64,000 nucleotides of DNA from Gimesia algae (GTDB taxonomy: Bacteria > Planctomycetota > Planctomycetia > Planctomycetales > Planctomycetaceae), in contig NZ_CP036343.1 of NCBI RefSeq assembly GCF_007746795.1, positions 4,563,357-4,627,356 of the forward strand, read 5' to 3'. Shown in pieces: positions 56,601 through 64,000 of the stretch (positions are counted from its first letter, which is position 1; every line of letters begins with the position of its first letter). Under the pieces are notes generated by a model. It did no database searches. It had not been told where the DNA came from and saw nothing but the letters and a program-made list of their open reading frames with translations. The position numbers were made by a program, and so were the translations under genes.

Positions 56601-56744
56601 GACGTTGGTCATATCAGGCACTGCATCAATCGGCAGATGGATGGCAGAATATACCCCACCTGCTGCCATTAGAAATGTCAGTACCAGGACAATAAACCGG
56701 TTAGCCAGAGAAAATTCAATCAAACGCGAGAGCATCAGCTTCAC
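53622..56744 (-). CDS. CusA/CzcA-family heavy-metal efflux RND transporter
   Basis: A 1040-residue inner-membrane proton-driven pump of the HME-RND family. The first helix (FIVLVLTFLMAAGGVYSAIH) and the proton-relay helix LGAIDFGLIVDSSVIMVEN are typical, as are PDMTNVQVQVVTDAGF and FGISVVTIVFEEGTDIYWAR near the N-terminus. The pattern fits divalent Zn/Co/Cd or Cu/Ag pumps; the ion cannot be settled. It follows the adaptor gene by 45 bases. The stop codon lies within a palindromic repeat, so the C-terminus may have been reshaped by that insertion. No outer-membrane TolC-like gene is present. Confidence 0.92.
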   Translation of the reverse strand: MKLMLSRLIEFSLANRFIVLVLTFLMAAGGVYSAIHLPIDAVPDMTNVQVQVVTDAGFLSPVEVERYVTYPVETIMGGLPAVEEVRSVSKFGISVVTIVFEEGTDIYWARQLVTERITMVAADIPPGYGTPQLGPLATALGEILQFEVRGKDYSPMQLRTLLEWEIAPRLREVQGVTEINTHGGFYKTFEVQPNPDRLNSYGISLGDLFQRIQENNSIAGGGYVVHNQEQRFIRGQALLKDQHDIENIFVRNDKNSTPILVRDVAEVKIAPMTRQGAVTRDGRGEAVTGLVMMLIGENSREVVAASKTRLEEIEKSLPQGVTLEITYDRSSLISRTLRTVLTNLVEGGILVIVILLVMLGSVRAGLIVALAIPLSMLFATNLMAATGITASLMSLGAIDFGLIVDSSVIMVENCIRRLSMNQSGKSYLAVIRDAAIEVRKPTMFGELIISVVYLPILALQGTEGKLFRPMALTVLFALAGSLVLSLTLMPALASLALPKKMSEEEIFLIRWVKWVYRPLVSWTIRRPWLTVGIAVLVFLISLPVGWNLGAEFMPRLEEGDLLVEAVRLPSATIEDSVEMSTQIEKVLIRYPEVKTVFSKTGRPEIANDVMGVHQTDVWVILKPQLEWPQPKTRDELIEEMSAELNQSVPGVAFGFTQPIEMRVDELVAGVKADVAVLLYGDDLEVLSSKGKEIERVLKKVPGAVDVKADIQASLPTIRIEPKWDVLARNGMDAKNVMDVVSSLGGHQVGLIFEGRARFPIIVRIPQTWREKISLLEQLPVSNAKGTPVPLKELADITFEETPPAVQHESNRRRTFIQANVRGRDVASFVADAKQAVQDHIQLPNGYEIRWGGDFENLQSASKRLVIITPIVLLLIFLLLHTTFRSVRLALLIFLAVPMAASGGVFALALRDMPFSISAGVGFIALFGVAVLNGLVWVSAAENLRTKERVPVSDATFQAAMARLRPVLMTAMVASLGFLPMALSHSDGAEMQRPLASVVIGGLITSTLLTSLVVPAIYPWFAPRLTEKELKNLDTQPKDEF

Positions 56745-56789
56745 TCCATCAGAATACGGAAAAACAGAAAGAAATGGACCTCTGGAAAA

Positions 56790-58250
56790 CTACTCTTCTC
56801 TTTCCAGCAGCAGTTCGGACTTCAAGGTAAAAGCACCGTCTTCTACGACCTGCTCTCCCCCCTTGAGCCCCATTTGAACCTCAACCCAATCCTCTGTTTT
56901 GAGACCTGACTGAATATCAACGCGTCGGAATGTCCTGTCTGAATTTTTGACAAATACAAATTCCTGAGCAGCATCATCAAGTACCGCTCGCGCAGGTACT
57001 GCAATTACTTCTGCATGCTGCTTCCCAGGAATTCGCACCTGAGCATACATGCCCGGTCTGAGAATTCCGTCTGGATTTTTGATTTCTGCAATTAAAGGGA
57101 CTGAATTTGTGGCTGTTGACACTTGTCGTCCCAGATAGTGCAATCGTGCGGGAAAGGTCTGACCGGGAACCGCGTTCACGGTCACGCTCAAATTTTGTCC
57201 TTTGTTTAACTCTATCGAGTTCCAGTCTGATTCTCTGATATCCGCAGCCACCCAGAGGGTATCAGTCTGTGCCAGGGTAAACAGGGAATCGGCACGATTA
57301 ACCCGTTCTGACTGACTGAAAGTTCTCTCCTCGATCGTTCCGGTAAAGGGAGCGATAATTTCCAGACGCGATAATTTTTCTGCAGCTTTTAAGTCGGCAC
57401 TGTTAAGATCAACCCCACACCCCACAAGTGATTCCAGATGCTGACGACTGATCGTCATACGATTTTCCGCGTCATTCAGGTCGGCTAACGCCTGATCCCG
57501 TTCCAGTTTGACATCATAGATTGATTGCTCACATAACGCTTTTAAAGCAGCTCTGGTCTCCTGGACATCAGCTTCACGCATCTGGATCGTCTGCTGTGAA
57601 ATTGCTCCCGACTTTGCCAGGGGAGCCGATTTTTTACTGATCATCACAGCCAGTAAATAACGGGTATAGGCCGGCAATAACTGCGAACGATAACTCCCCA
57701 GTTTGGTCTCAGCGAATTGAGTCTCGACAGCATCCATAGTCAGATGGCTTAGCAGCGCGTCGACCAGTTTCTGTACATTATTCTGGATTGATAATTTCCA
57801 GTCATACTGCTTACGAACCAGTTGATAATCCGTGGTCCTCTGTAACAGATCAGCTCGTGCGGTTCCAATTTCCCGGCTGTTCAGAACTGCCAGAATCTCA
57901 CCTGCTTCAACGATGTCCCCCGGTTTCACGCGGACTTCTACCAGTACCCCCTCGGTCGGTGCTTTGATTGCTACATGCTTACGGTCATCGTACTGCAGTC
58001 GTCCGGGCACCACCCGGGTCTGATTCAGTTTCTGCCGTTTTACCTCGGATACGGTGAACCGAATCGCTTTCATTTTCTCATCGGAAAGAGAAACCTCTGC
58101 AGGCTGTAATTCCTGGTCGGCATTATTTTCTGATGGATCCGCTGTGATTGATTGTGACTCACTGGCTGGCTGCGGCCATACTTTCCATATAATGCCAGTT
58201 CCGGCGGCAAGAATGATGATCGCCAGGATAATTTGATTCTGAATTTTCAA
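56790..58250 (-). CDS. Efflux RND transporter periplasmic adaptor (CusB/CzcB type)
   Basis: 486 residues. An N-terminal anchor (IILAIIILAAGTGIIWKVW) is followed by an acidic linker, the split lipoyl domain (IKAPTEGVLVEVRVKPGDIV and IIAPFTGTIEERTFSQ), a long alpha-helical hairpin between them (about 150-290), and beta-barrel/membrane-proximal domains (PGMYAQVRIPGKQHAEVIAV). It bridges the pump to an outer-membrane channel. It lies directly upstream of the pump gene and 124 bases after the small His-rich protein gene. Confidence 0.92.
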   Translation of the reverse strand: MKIQNQIILAIIILAAGTGIIWKVWPQPASESQSITADPSENNADQELQPAEVSLSDEKMKAIRFTVSEVKRQKLNQTRVVPGRLQYDDRKHVAIKAPTEGVLVEVRVKPGDIVEAGEILAVLNSREIGTARADLLQRTTDYQLVRKQYDWKLSIQNNVQKLVDALLSHLTMDAVETQFAETKLGSYRSQLLPAYTRYLLAVMISKKSAPLAKSGAISQQTIQMREADVQETRAALKALCEQSIYDVKLERDQALADLNDAENRMTISRQHLESLVGCGVDLNSADLKAAEKLSRLEIIAPFTGTIEERTFSQSERVNRADSLFTLAQTDTLWVAADIRESDWNSIELNKGQNLSVTVNAVPGQTFPARLHYLGRQVSTATNSVPLIAEIKNPDGILRPGMYAQVRIPGKQHAEVIAVPARAVLDDAAQEFVFVKNSDRTFRRVDIQSGLKTEDWVEVQMGLKGGEQVVEDGAFTLKSELLLEREE

Positions 58251-58374
58251 GTTTCTTCTCCCGAATCGACGGAAATGAGAGAGGAATTATGCTGAGCTTA
58301 GAATGTCAGGAAAATAATTCTGCGCATAATCCCGCTAGTAAAACGAGACGTCAATTACTCAGAAAGAAACAGAA

Positions 58375-58848
58375 TCAGCAAAGAGAGATACTGATCAGAT
58401 CGCGAAGGGATCGCTGTTGGAAAGCCTGCATGAAATGGAGTCCGGCCGCTCTATCACCGTGGACCGGGTGAGCCTGCTGATTTCTCTGAACGACGTGTTC
58501 AGTCATTACAGTCACAAATCTCGCTGACTGCAACTGGTCTGCAGAAAAGTATCCACAGGCAGGCAGCGAATTGGCAGATTCCCCTGTAATAAAATGGTGC
58601 TGTGCCGGGAACTTCTTTTCCAGAGGATTGTTACAATTATCCATCCCAAGGTAGACAAAATGCAGATGCCAGCCATGCTCGTCTGATTCGGGAATTCCGT
58701 GATACTCTTCCAGATGAGAAGGCAGCCAGACCCCCTGTTCTGACTCCAGAGCCAGATCATGGTTATGGACCCATGGGAACGGCAGATTCCATAGCGAAAG
58801 CAGAACGCAGGCGCGAATCAGACATCGCGTCGTCCAATGTAACTGCAT
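58375..58848 (-). CDS. Small secreted His-rich protein in the metal efflux operon
   Basis: About 157 residues from ATG 58848, which places the hydrophobic leader (CLIRACVLLSLWNLPFPW) at the N-terminus; the frame is open up to 58983. The mature region has clustered histidines and acidic residues (VHNHDLALESEQG, HLEEYHGIPESDEHGWHLHF), plausible metal ligands. No known domain. It stands first in the same-strand run with the adaptor and pump genes, so a periplasmic metal-binding or sensing role is inferred. Start choice is uncertain, as no clear ribosome site is seen. Confidence 0.65.
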   Translation of the reverse strand: MQLHWTTRCLIRACVLLSLWNLPFPWVHNHDLALESEQGVWLPSHLEEYHGIPESDEHGWHLHFVYLGMDNCNNPLEKKFPAQHHFITGESANSLPACGYFSADQLQSARFVTVMTEHVVQRNQQAHPVHGDRAAGLHFMQAFQQRSLRDLISISLC

Positions 58849-59166
58849 TTCATAATCTAAAATGGAATTGATTTGCACGGGAATAGAGCCAATAAAGGAA
58901 GATCTACAGGAAGAATCCAGGCAGGAGATCTGCATCGCAGTCATAGTTACTATATTATTCGTACAAGAGAAGAAATATGTCAAGTAATTTCTATTCGGTC
59001 TACCGAAACTTCCTCGACAAGAGATTCTGTCTCACTAGCCTGTCGAGACAGAATCTCTGCTGCACGGAACAGATTATCAGATGCTACCTCTCCCGTTCTG
59101 TCAGCTGCTGCTGTTGAGCAGTCTGGAAAATCTCCCCTCGGAATTAATGAGAGAGAATTTCGCCTG
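58849..59166. other. Intergenic region before the efflux operon
   Basis: Contains the likely promoter region of the minus-strand efflux operon. A partial inverted repeat around 59025-59065 (AGAGATTCTGTCTC and GAGACAGAATCTCT) could form a hairpin with 14-base arms. No gene is seen. Confidence 0.4.
59023..59057. repeat. Inverted repeat with ~14-base arms
   Basis: AGAGATTCTGTCTC and GAGACAGAATCTCT are exact reverse complements about ten bases apart, in the gap between the efflux operon and the channel gene. It may be a terminator-like or regulatory hairpin; no T-run follows. Confidence 0.55.
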
Positions 59167-59262
59167 CTAGACTGTGTCCCGTTTTACTGTAGCGTCTCCA
59201 GGGCCATTTGGACCGAGTATCATAGATTGTGAGACGCTATGGTTAAATGTGATACTCTCTAG
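59167..59262 (+). repeat. 96-bp palindromic repeat, copy E
   Basis: Arms 59167-59198 and 59231-59262. It is close to the family consensus and is the only copy upstream of a start codon rather than after a stop; it lies 138 bases before the channel gene. Confidence 0.88.
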
Positions 59263-59400
59263 AACAAGCTAATCAGCCTGGACTTCTGATCCCACCTTGC
59301 CCTATTCCACTGGAAACTACTAAACTGGGCTACGCTTCATTCTGATAAAGACTCCTAAACTTCCAAACCAGCTTAATCCATTCGAGAAACTTAATATCGT

Positions 59401-62400
59401 ATGTCTGCTCGTTCTGATTCTCTGAAATCACTTTCATTACCTGTCATCTGTCTGTTTCTGGTTCTGTTTTTAACCATGCAGGCTGAAGGACAGACACAGA
59501 CCAATTCACCTACATTAAGTCCCCCTCTAACAACGCCTGCCACGACAGCGCAAACACCGACTGTCACCAGCGATACCGTTCAAAAACGGATAGAACAACT
59601 CAAAGAGGTCAAAGACCTTTCTGAAGAAAACCAGAAGAAATCGCTCGATTTTTATAATCAGTCTTTGAGCAACCTCAAAAAAACAGCCGACTTTCAGGCT
59701 GACGCCACCAAGTATTCAACGCTTGCCCAGAATGCGATGCAGCGTCTGGAAGAAAAAAAGGCTGAAATTGAGAACCTGAATAAAAAACCGGCTCCCACAT
59801 TCACTGAGAACCAGACTCTCCCCCAGTTGGAGCAGTTACTGGTTCAGGAAGAAGCAGAGTTGGAACAGGACAAAACCGCTGCTTCCAGTTGGGATGAAGA
59901 AATTGCACGCCGGTCCAATCGCCAGAAAGAAGTGTTAACCCGGGTTACCGAACTGGATGACAGAATCAGTGAACTGGAAAAACAGCTGAAGCTGCCTGTT
60001 CCCGCAGACGAACCTGCCGCTGTCACTGATGCCAGAAGGATGGAACTCTTCACCCGTTTAAATATGCGAAAAGCGGAAAAACCCGCGTTAAGAAACGAAC
60101 TGACTGCCTATGAGGCAGAAGAAAATATCGGATTCCCACGCACCAATCAGGACTTCTTAAAACTCGAAGTCAAAAAACAGACTGAGTTAGTTGACGCGTT
60201 AAAAGCTCAGATCAAGAAGCTGCGTAATCGTGAAGCAGCCATGCGAGTGAAAGAAGCAAAACGACAGGTTTTCAAAACAAATCCTCTGCTGCAGCCACTC
60301 GCAGAGAAAAATCAGAACTACGCCGAAGAAATCGTTGCCCTCAATAAAAAAATCGAGTCAACCGATAAAAAATACTCGCAAACGACAAAGATTCTCGAAG
60401 ATCTTAAAAAGCAGTTTGACCAGACCAAGGCAAAAGAAGAATTGATTGGTCTCACCGGACCGATTGGCTTAATGCTCCGCAATCAGCAGGCGAATCTGCC
60501 CGATATTGAAAACCGAATACAGGACATCGAAAAATACAGCAAAACGATAGATCAAGTCAATTTGAAACAGTTTGAGCTCGACGAGGCCTGGGATGATTTC
60601 CCTTCCGTCGATGAGGTATTTGATGAAATCCGTGATAACAGTCAGCATGAACTGACAGAAGAAGAGGAACTGAATCTCAAAAATGTTATTGAGGAAACGC
60701 TCAGCACGCAAAAAGAATACTTAGACACACTCATTCGCAGCAATAAAAGCTACTTCACCAAACTGCTCGACATCTATACGACCGAACAACAACTGGTTAA
60801 AGAGACGGAAAAATATTCAGATTACATCCAGGAACGAATTTTCTGGATCAAAAGCTCGCCTCCGATCTCATTTTCTGAAATCAAACAGACCTCCAGCACA
60901 CTCAGGTGGCTTTTCTCCCCGACGCACTGGAAACAGCTCTTCATCGCTGTCCAACAGGATGTCGTCAGCAATCCTGTCATTTACTTCACAGCAGTTTTCT
61001 GTTTTCTGAGCCTGCTGTACCTTTCCTACAATGTGCGTCAGCAGCTACGGATTATTAACAAAGAAATCATCCGCAGCAGTTTTCGTAAATTTGGTATTAC
61101 CGCGCGCGTAGCATTTCTTACCCTGTTCATTGCTATTGTCTGGCCTGGCTTTATCTGGTTCATCGCCTGGCGCGTGGGCAGCCATCCTGATGTTCCTCCT
61201 TTTGTCAAAGCCGTGGATAACAGCCTGCGCCAGGTAGGCTGGCTGCTTTTCTTCTGGGAACTCATCAGACAGATCTGTCGTCCCCTCGGTCTGGGTGAAT
61301 CCCATTTTGGCTGGTATAAACAGACGGTACTCTATGTTCGTAAAAACATCCGCTGGGTCATCCCTTTTTCCATTCCCCTGTTGTTCATTACGCTACTGCT
61401 GCATGGAAAAGAAGTAGACCGTACACAGGACCTGCTGGAACGTTTATTTTTTACCGCGCTGCTGGTTGTCTATACAATTTTTGCCAGACGTGTTTTCCAC
61501 CCGCGTTCCGGGCTGTTTCAGTCCATCATGAATTACAACCATGAAGTCTGGTACGACCGACTGAAGTATGTAGTTTATTTTCTTACCTTATTTGTCCCCT
61601 GCTTACTGATCTTCCTGGCTCTGATTGGTTTCTACTTCACCGCCATGAGCCTGTTTCACCTGATCTTTCTGACGCTCTGGCTGTTTCTGGTTGTCGTTCT
61701 GTTCCGGGCAATTTTATTACGCTGGATCCTGATTCACCACCGCAAACTCAGTTATCAGCAAAATCAGGAACGAATGGATGCGATCCGCAAGGAATCGCTC
61801 GAGTCCAGTTCAGAAACGAATATAGCTGGTATCACGACTGAAGAAGAGAACCCCGCAGACCTCACCAAGATCTCCGCGCAAATCAAAAAACTGGTTAATG
61901 CCAGTATGGTGGTTATTCTGCTGGTGGGAGCATTCTGGATCTGGGGGGATACCCTGCCCGCCTTCAATCGGCTGGATAGTGGTGACTACAAAGTCTGGAC
62001 CACCACAGTAGAGGTTGTCGGCGATGATGGCAAAATTATAGAACGATTGGAACCGGTCACTTACCTCGACTTTGGAATCGCAATCATCCTTGCTGTGTTT
62101 GCCATAGTGGCGACGAACAATGCACCCGGTCTGCTGGAATTTCTGGTCCTGCAGCGATTACCACTCGACGCTTCGGTTAAATACGCGATCACCACACTCG
62201 CCCGCTACTTCGTCTCGTTAATAGGAATCTTCGTGGTCTTCTCGACGATGGGGATTGGCTGGACAAAACTGCAATGGCTGGCGACCGCATTAACCTTCGG
62301 CCTCGGTTTCGGGCTTCAGGAAATCTTTGCGAATTTTGTTTCTGGCCTGATTCTGCTGATTGAACGTCCGATCCGTGTTGGTGATATCATCACCGTCGAC

Positions 62401-62907
62401 GAGATCACCGGGATCGTTTCCAGAATTCGCATGCGTGCCACCACAATCACCAACTGGGACCGCAAGGAATATATTGTCCCGAACCGTGATTTCATTACCG
62501 GTAAACTCCTCAACTGGACTTTAACCGATTCTGTAAACCGTATCACCATCACCGTGGGTGTGGCGTATGGTTCAGACACAAATCATGCCTCTGAAATCGC
62601 TTTAAAAATTCTCATGGATCATCCGCTGATCCTGGAAGACCCGCCACCAAGTATTACGTTTGAATCCTTCGGGGACAGTACCTTAAACCTGATACTGCGG
62701 GCCTATCTGCCGGATCTGGAAAAACGTCTGGTTGTGATTCATCAAATCCATACATCCATCCATGAACAATACGCCAAAGCAGGAATCGAAATTGCCTTTC
62801 CTCAACGGGACATTCACTTATACTACGAAAACCAGTCGAGTCTGCTGCCGCCACCGAATCTGGATTCGGCTGAACCAGAATCCCCTAATCCGGATCATCA
62901 AAAATAG
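59401..62907 (+). CDS. Large mechanosensitive ion channel (MscK/KefA-like, MscS domain)
   Basis: 1168 residues. A signal peptide (LPVICLFLVLFLTMQAEGQ) is followed by about 460 residues of periplasmic, Glu/Lys/Gln-rich coiled coil, then about ten membrane helices from about residue 520, and the MscS pore and beta domain near the C-terminus: LGFGLQEIFANFVSGLILLI, RPIRVGDIITV, NWDRKEYIVPNRDFITGKLLNW, and IAFPQRDIHLYY. It opens under membrane tension to release solutes on osmotic downshift. The size matches MscK rather than MscS. It is a single gene; a thioesterase gene ends 19 bases beyond on the other strand. Confidence 0.92.
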   Translation: MSARSDSLKSLSLPVICLFLVLFLTMQAEGQTQTNSPTLSPPLTTPATTAQTPTVTSDTVQKRIEQLKEVKDLSEENQKKSLDFYNQSLSNLKKTADFQADATKYSTLAQNAMQRLEEKKAEIENLNKKPAPTFTENQTLPQLEQLLVQEEAELEQDKTAASSWDEEIARRSNRQKEVLTRVTELDDRISELEKQLKLPVPADEPAAVTDARRMELFTRLNMRKAEKPALRNELTAYEAEENIGFPRTNQDFLKLEVKKQTELVDALKAQIKKLRNREAAMRVKEAKRQVFKTNPLLQPLAEKNQNYAEEIVALNKKIESTDKKYSQTTKILEDLKKQFDQTKAKEELIGLTGPIGLMLRNQQANLPDIENRIQDIEKYSKTIDQVNLKQFELDEAWDDFPSVDEVFDEIRDNSQHELTEEEELNLKNVIEETLSTQKEYLDTLIRSNKSYFTKLLDIYTTEQQLVKETEKYSDYIQERIFWIKSSPPISFSEIKQTSSTLRWLFSPTHWKQLFIAVQQDVVSNPVIYFTAVFCFLSLLYLSYNVRQQLRIINKEIIRSSFRKFGITARVAFLTLFIAIVWPGFIWFIAWRVGSHPDVPPFVKAVDNSLRQVGWLLFFWELIRQICRPLGLGESHFGWYKQTVLYVRKNIRWVIPFSIPLLFITLLLHGKEVDRTQDLLERLFFTALLVVYTIFARRVFHPRSGLFQSIMNYNHEVWYDRLKYVVYFLTLFVPCLLIFLALIGFYFTAMSLFHLIFLTLWLFLVVVLFRAILLRWILIHHRKLSYQQNQERMDAIRKESLESSSETNIAGITTEEENPADLTKISAQIKKLVNASMVVILLVGAFWIWGDTLPAFNRLDSGDYKVWTTTVEVVGDDGKIIERLEPVTYLDFGIAIILAVFAIVATNNAPGLLEFLVLQRLPLDASVKYAITTLARYFVSLIGIFVVFSTMGIGWTKLQWLATALTFGLGFGLQEIFANFVSGLILLIERPIRVGDIITVDEITGIVSRIRMRATTITNWDRKEYIVPNRDFITGKLLNWTLTDSVNRITITVGVAYGSDTNHASEIALKILMDHPLILEDPPPSITFESFGDSTLNLILRAYLPDLEKRLVVIHQIHTSIHEQYAKAGIEIAFPQRDIHLYYENQSSLLPPPNLDSAEPESPNPDHQK

Positions 62908-62925
62908 CTGGCACTCAGCCATTCT

Positions 62926-63378
62926 TCACAACAGTTTTGCAACAAAGATTCCCTTAATGACTGCCGCGATCTGACCGTTCACTTTGACGGTTGATTCCAA
63001 CGTAATTCGTCCGCGACGTTTTCGCTGAAGACTTGCATGAAATGGCGTCCATACACCTTCGCCAGGTAGCGGACACTCTGCAATGAAATCGGCTTCAATC
63101 GGCTTTAAAAACTCGATTTCACTTTTCTGGATAACGATTTTGTAATTCGGTTGATCAACTCTGAGTTTTAGATGAATCAAAGTCCAGCCTGCCAGAATTC
63201 CCAGGCTCGCAATGCTGCCCCCAAAGGCGGTTTCCTGGTGGTTCAGATTGGGAACCAGTTTCGCACTCAGTTTCAGTGAACCATCTGTTACAGGCAATAC
63301 GCTGAACTGCATGGCACGTGTTACCGGAATATGCTGATGTAAGTAAGCAGTCACTTCCTCAACATCGAATTCCATCAT
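62926..63378 (-). CDS. YiiD-type thioesterase domain protein
   Basis: About 150 residues with the hot-dog thioesterase fold of the YiiD C-terminal family (HQETAFGGSIASLGILAGWT, then YKIVIQKSEIEFLKPIEADF). It is expected to hydrolyse an acyl-CoA or acyl-ACP thioester in the cytoplasm. The open frame runs to 63429, but two adjacent ATGs at 63378 and 63375 have AAGGA just upstream and fit the domain start. It converges with the channel gene. Confidence 0.82.
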   Translation of the reverse strand: MMEFDVEEVTAYLHQHIPVTRAMQFSVLPVTDGSLKLSAKLVPNLNHQETAFGGSIASLGILAGWTLIHLKLRVDQPNYKIVIQKSEIEFLKPIEADFIAECPLPGEGVWTPFHASLQRKRRGRITLESTVKVNGQIAAVIKGIFVAKLL

Positions 63379-63492
63379 TGTTCCTTCCAGACAGATACGC
63401 ACTACATTCAGTAATCGCCTCGGAACCAATAGTGGTCTATCATCGAAGAAAACGCAAGCGTTGCCGGATCGCTCGAATCACTGGCGCTTATG

Positions 63493-64000
63493 TCAGTCTG
63501 TAGAAGGAAGTGGCGGTAAGAATTCAGGGCCTCCACTGGCAGGAGCCTTTAGTCCAGGTGGCTGTGCCGAAGGAAAGCGCGGCCCCATATTTCGAGAAGG
63601 TTGCCACCCAATATCCCGATCTGGCAATGGCGGTCCGACTGGTCCCGTTTGTGGCTGAGTCCTGTTGTGCTCAAATTCCTGATCAGGAACGGGGGCCGGG
63701 AAGGTTTCTTTAACAGGGAGCTGGACAGGCTGAGGGGAGAAATGAGCCTGCAACTGACTGATCGTAATCTGCATCCCCTCCAGAGTCTGATTTAAACTGT
63801 TCATTTTATACTCTGGAATCATCCGATACGGATAGCCACGGTATTCAAATCGTGGCTGGGGGTAGCCATTTCCCCCGTGGAAAACATATCCGTTTGGTCC
63901 CGTTGGTCGGATGACTGGTTCCCTGAGCACAGGCAACTGCATGACGGCCAGAGAATGGTCCAGATCATCAACCAGTCGTTCCAGATCTGATAATGCCTGC
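63493..64000 (-). CDS. Partial Pro/Gly-rich protein (5' end beyond the window)
   Basis: The frame is open from the stop at 63493 to the window edge without interruption. An ATG at 63940-63942 is possible, but upstream codons in frame encode ALSDLERLVDDLDHSLAV, a coiled-coil-like segment that looks coded, so the real start probably lies beyond position 64000. The visible C-terminal part is rich in Pro, Gln and Gly (PEFLPPLPSTD at the end). No domain recognised; possibly a secreted or envelope-linked protein. Confidence 0.65.
   Translation of the reverse strand, partial: QALSDLERLVDDLDHSLAVMQLPVLREPVIRPTGPNGYVFHGGNGYPQPRFEYRGYPYRMIPEYKMNSLNQTLEGMQITISQLQAHFSPQPVQLPVKETFPAPVPDQEFEHNRTQPQTGPVGPPLPDRDIGWQPSRNMGPRFPSAQPPGLKAPASGGPEFLPPLPSTD

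Overview
The window looks like chromosomal DNA of a planctomycete, most likely a Gimesia-like member of the Planctomycetaceae. The inference rests on family content: a DUF1559 pseudopilin-like protein, paired PSD1/DUF1549/DUF1553 and DUF1501 genes, a Tat-dependent Gfo/Idh oxidoreductase, a secreted sulfatase, a ceramidase-type hydrolase, sialidase-like proteins, and many long intergenic gaps. No rRNA operon, CRISPR array or intact prophage was seen.

Layout. (1) 1-1586: ketoglutarate-semialdehyde dehydrogenase. (2) 1860-7503: a tRNA-Lys gene with its terminator, then a region closed by a second, broken copy of the tRNA 3' half plus terminator. Between them lie a Na+/H+ antiporter, hflK-hflC, a tRNA-like scrap and an IS1380-like transposase remnant; this resembles a decayed integrated island. 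(3) 7.7-14.8 kb: a carbohydrate locus with an esterase/sialidase fusion, a XylR-type regulator, a phytanoyl-CoA-dioxygenase-like protein and a mutarotase/kelch-SSS transporter fusion. (4) 14.8-28.8 kb: lipoprotein, DUF1559 protein, secreted oxidoreductase, ceramidase-like and sulfatase pair, fatty acid cis/trans isomerase, a second sialidase-like protein and a second aldehyde dehydrogenase. (5) 29.0-38.8 kb: a dense two-component cluster with three histidine kinases, six receiver domains, no DNA-binding output domain, and an orphan substrate-binding protein. (6) 39.3-43.3 kb: lipoprotein, DUF4419 protein and S1/P1 nuclease, with a possible small RNA nearby. (7) 43.6-51.2 kb: a minus-strand run of IclR regulator, PSD1 cytochrome, DUF1501 protein and a fused EutB-EutC ethanolamine ammonia-lyase carrying a Tat-like leader. 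(8) 51.5-58.9 kb: two small proteins, a FixJ-like regulator and a CusBA-type metal efflux operon with a His-rich secreted protein. (9) 59.4-64.0 kb: a large MscK-like channel, a YiiD-type thioesterase and a partial Pro-rich protein running off the window.

The most unusual non-coding feature is a family of five interspersed palindromic repeats, each exactly 96 bp, with 32-base imperfect arms around a 32-base centre. They lie mostly beside stop codons, and one supplies the stop codon of the efflux pump gene. The strongest candidates for something undescribed are this repeat family, the Tat-leader EutBC fusion, and the output-less phosphorelay cluster containing a kinase with a degenerate GGDEF tail.
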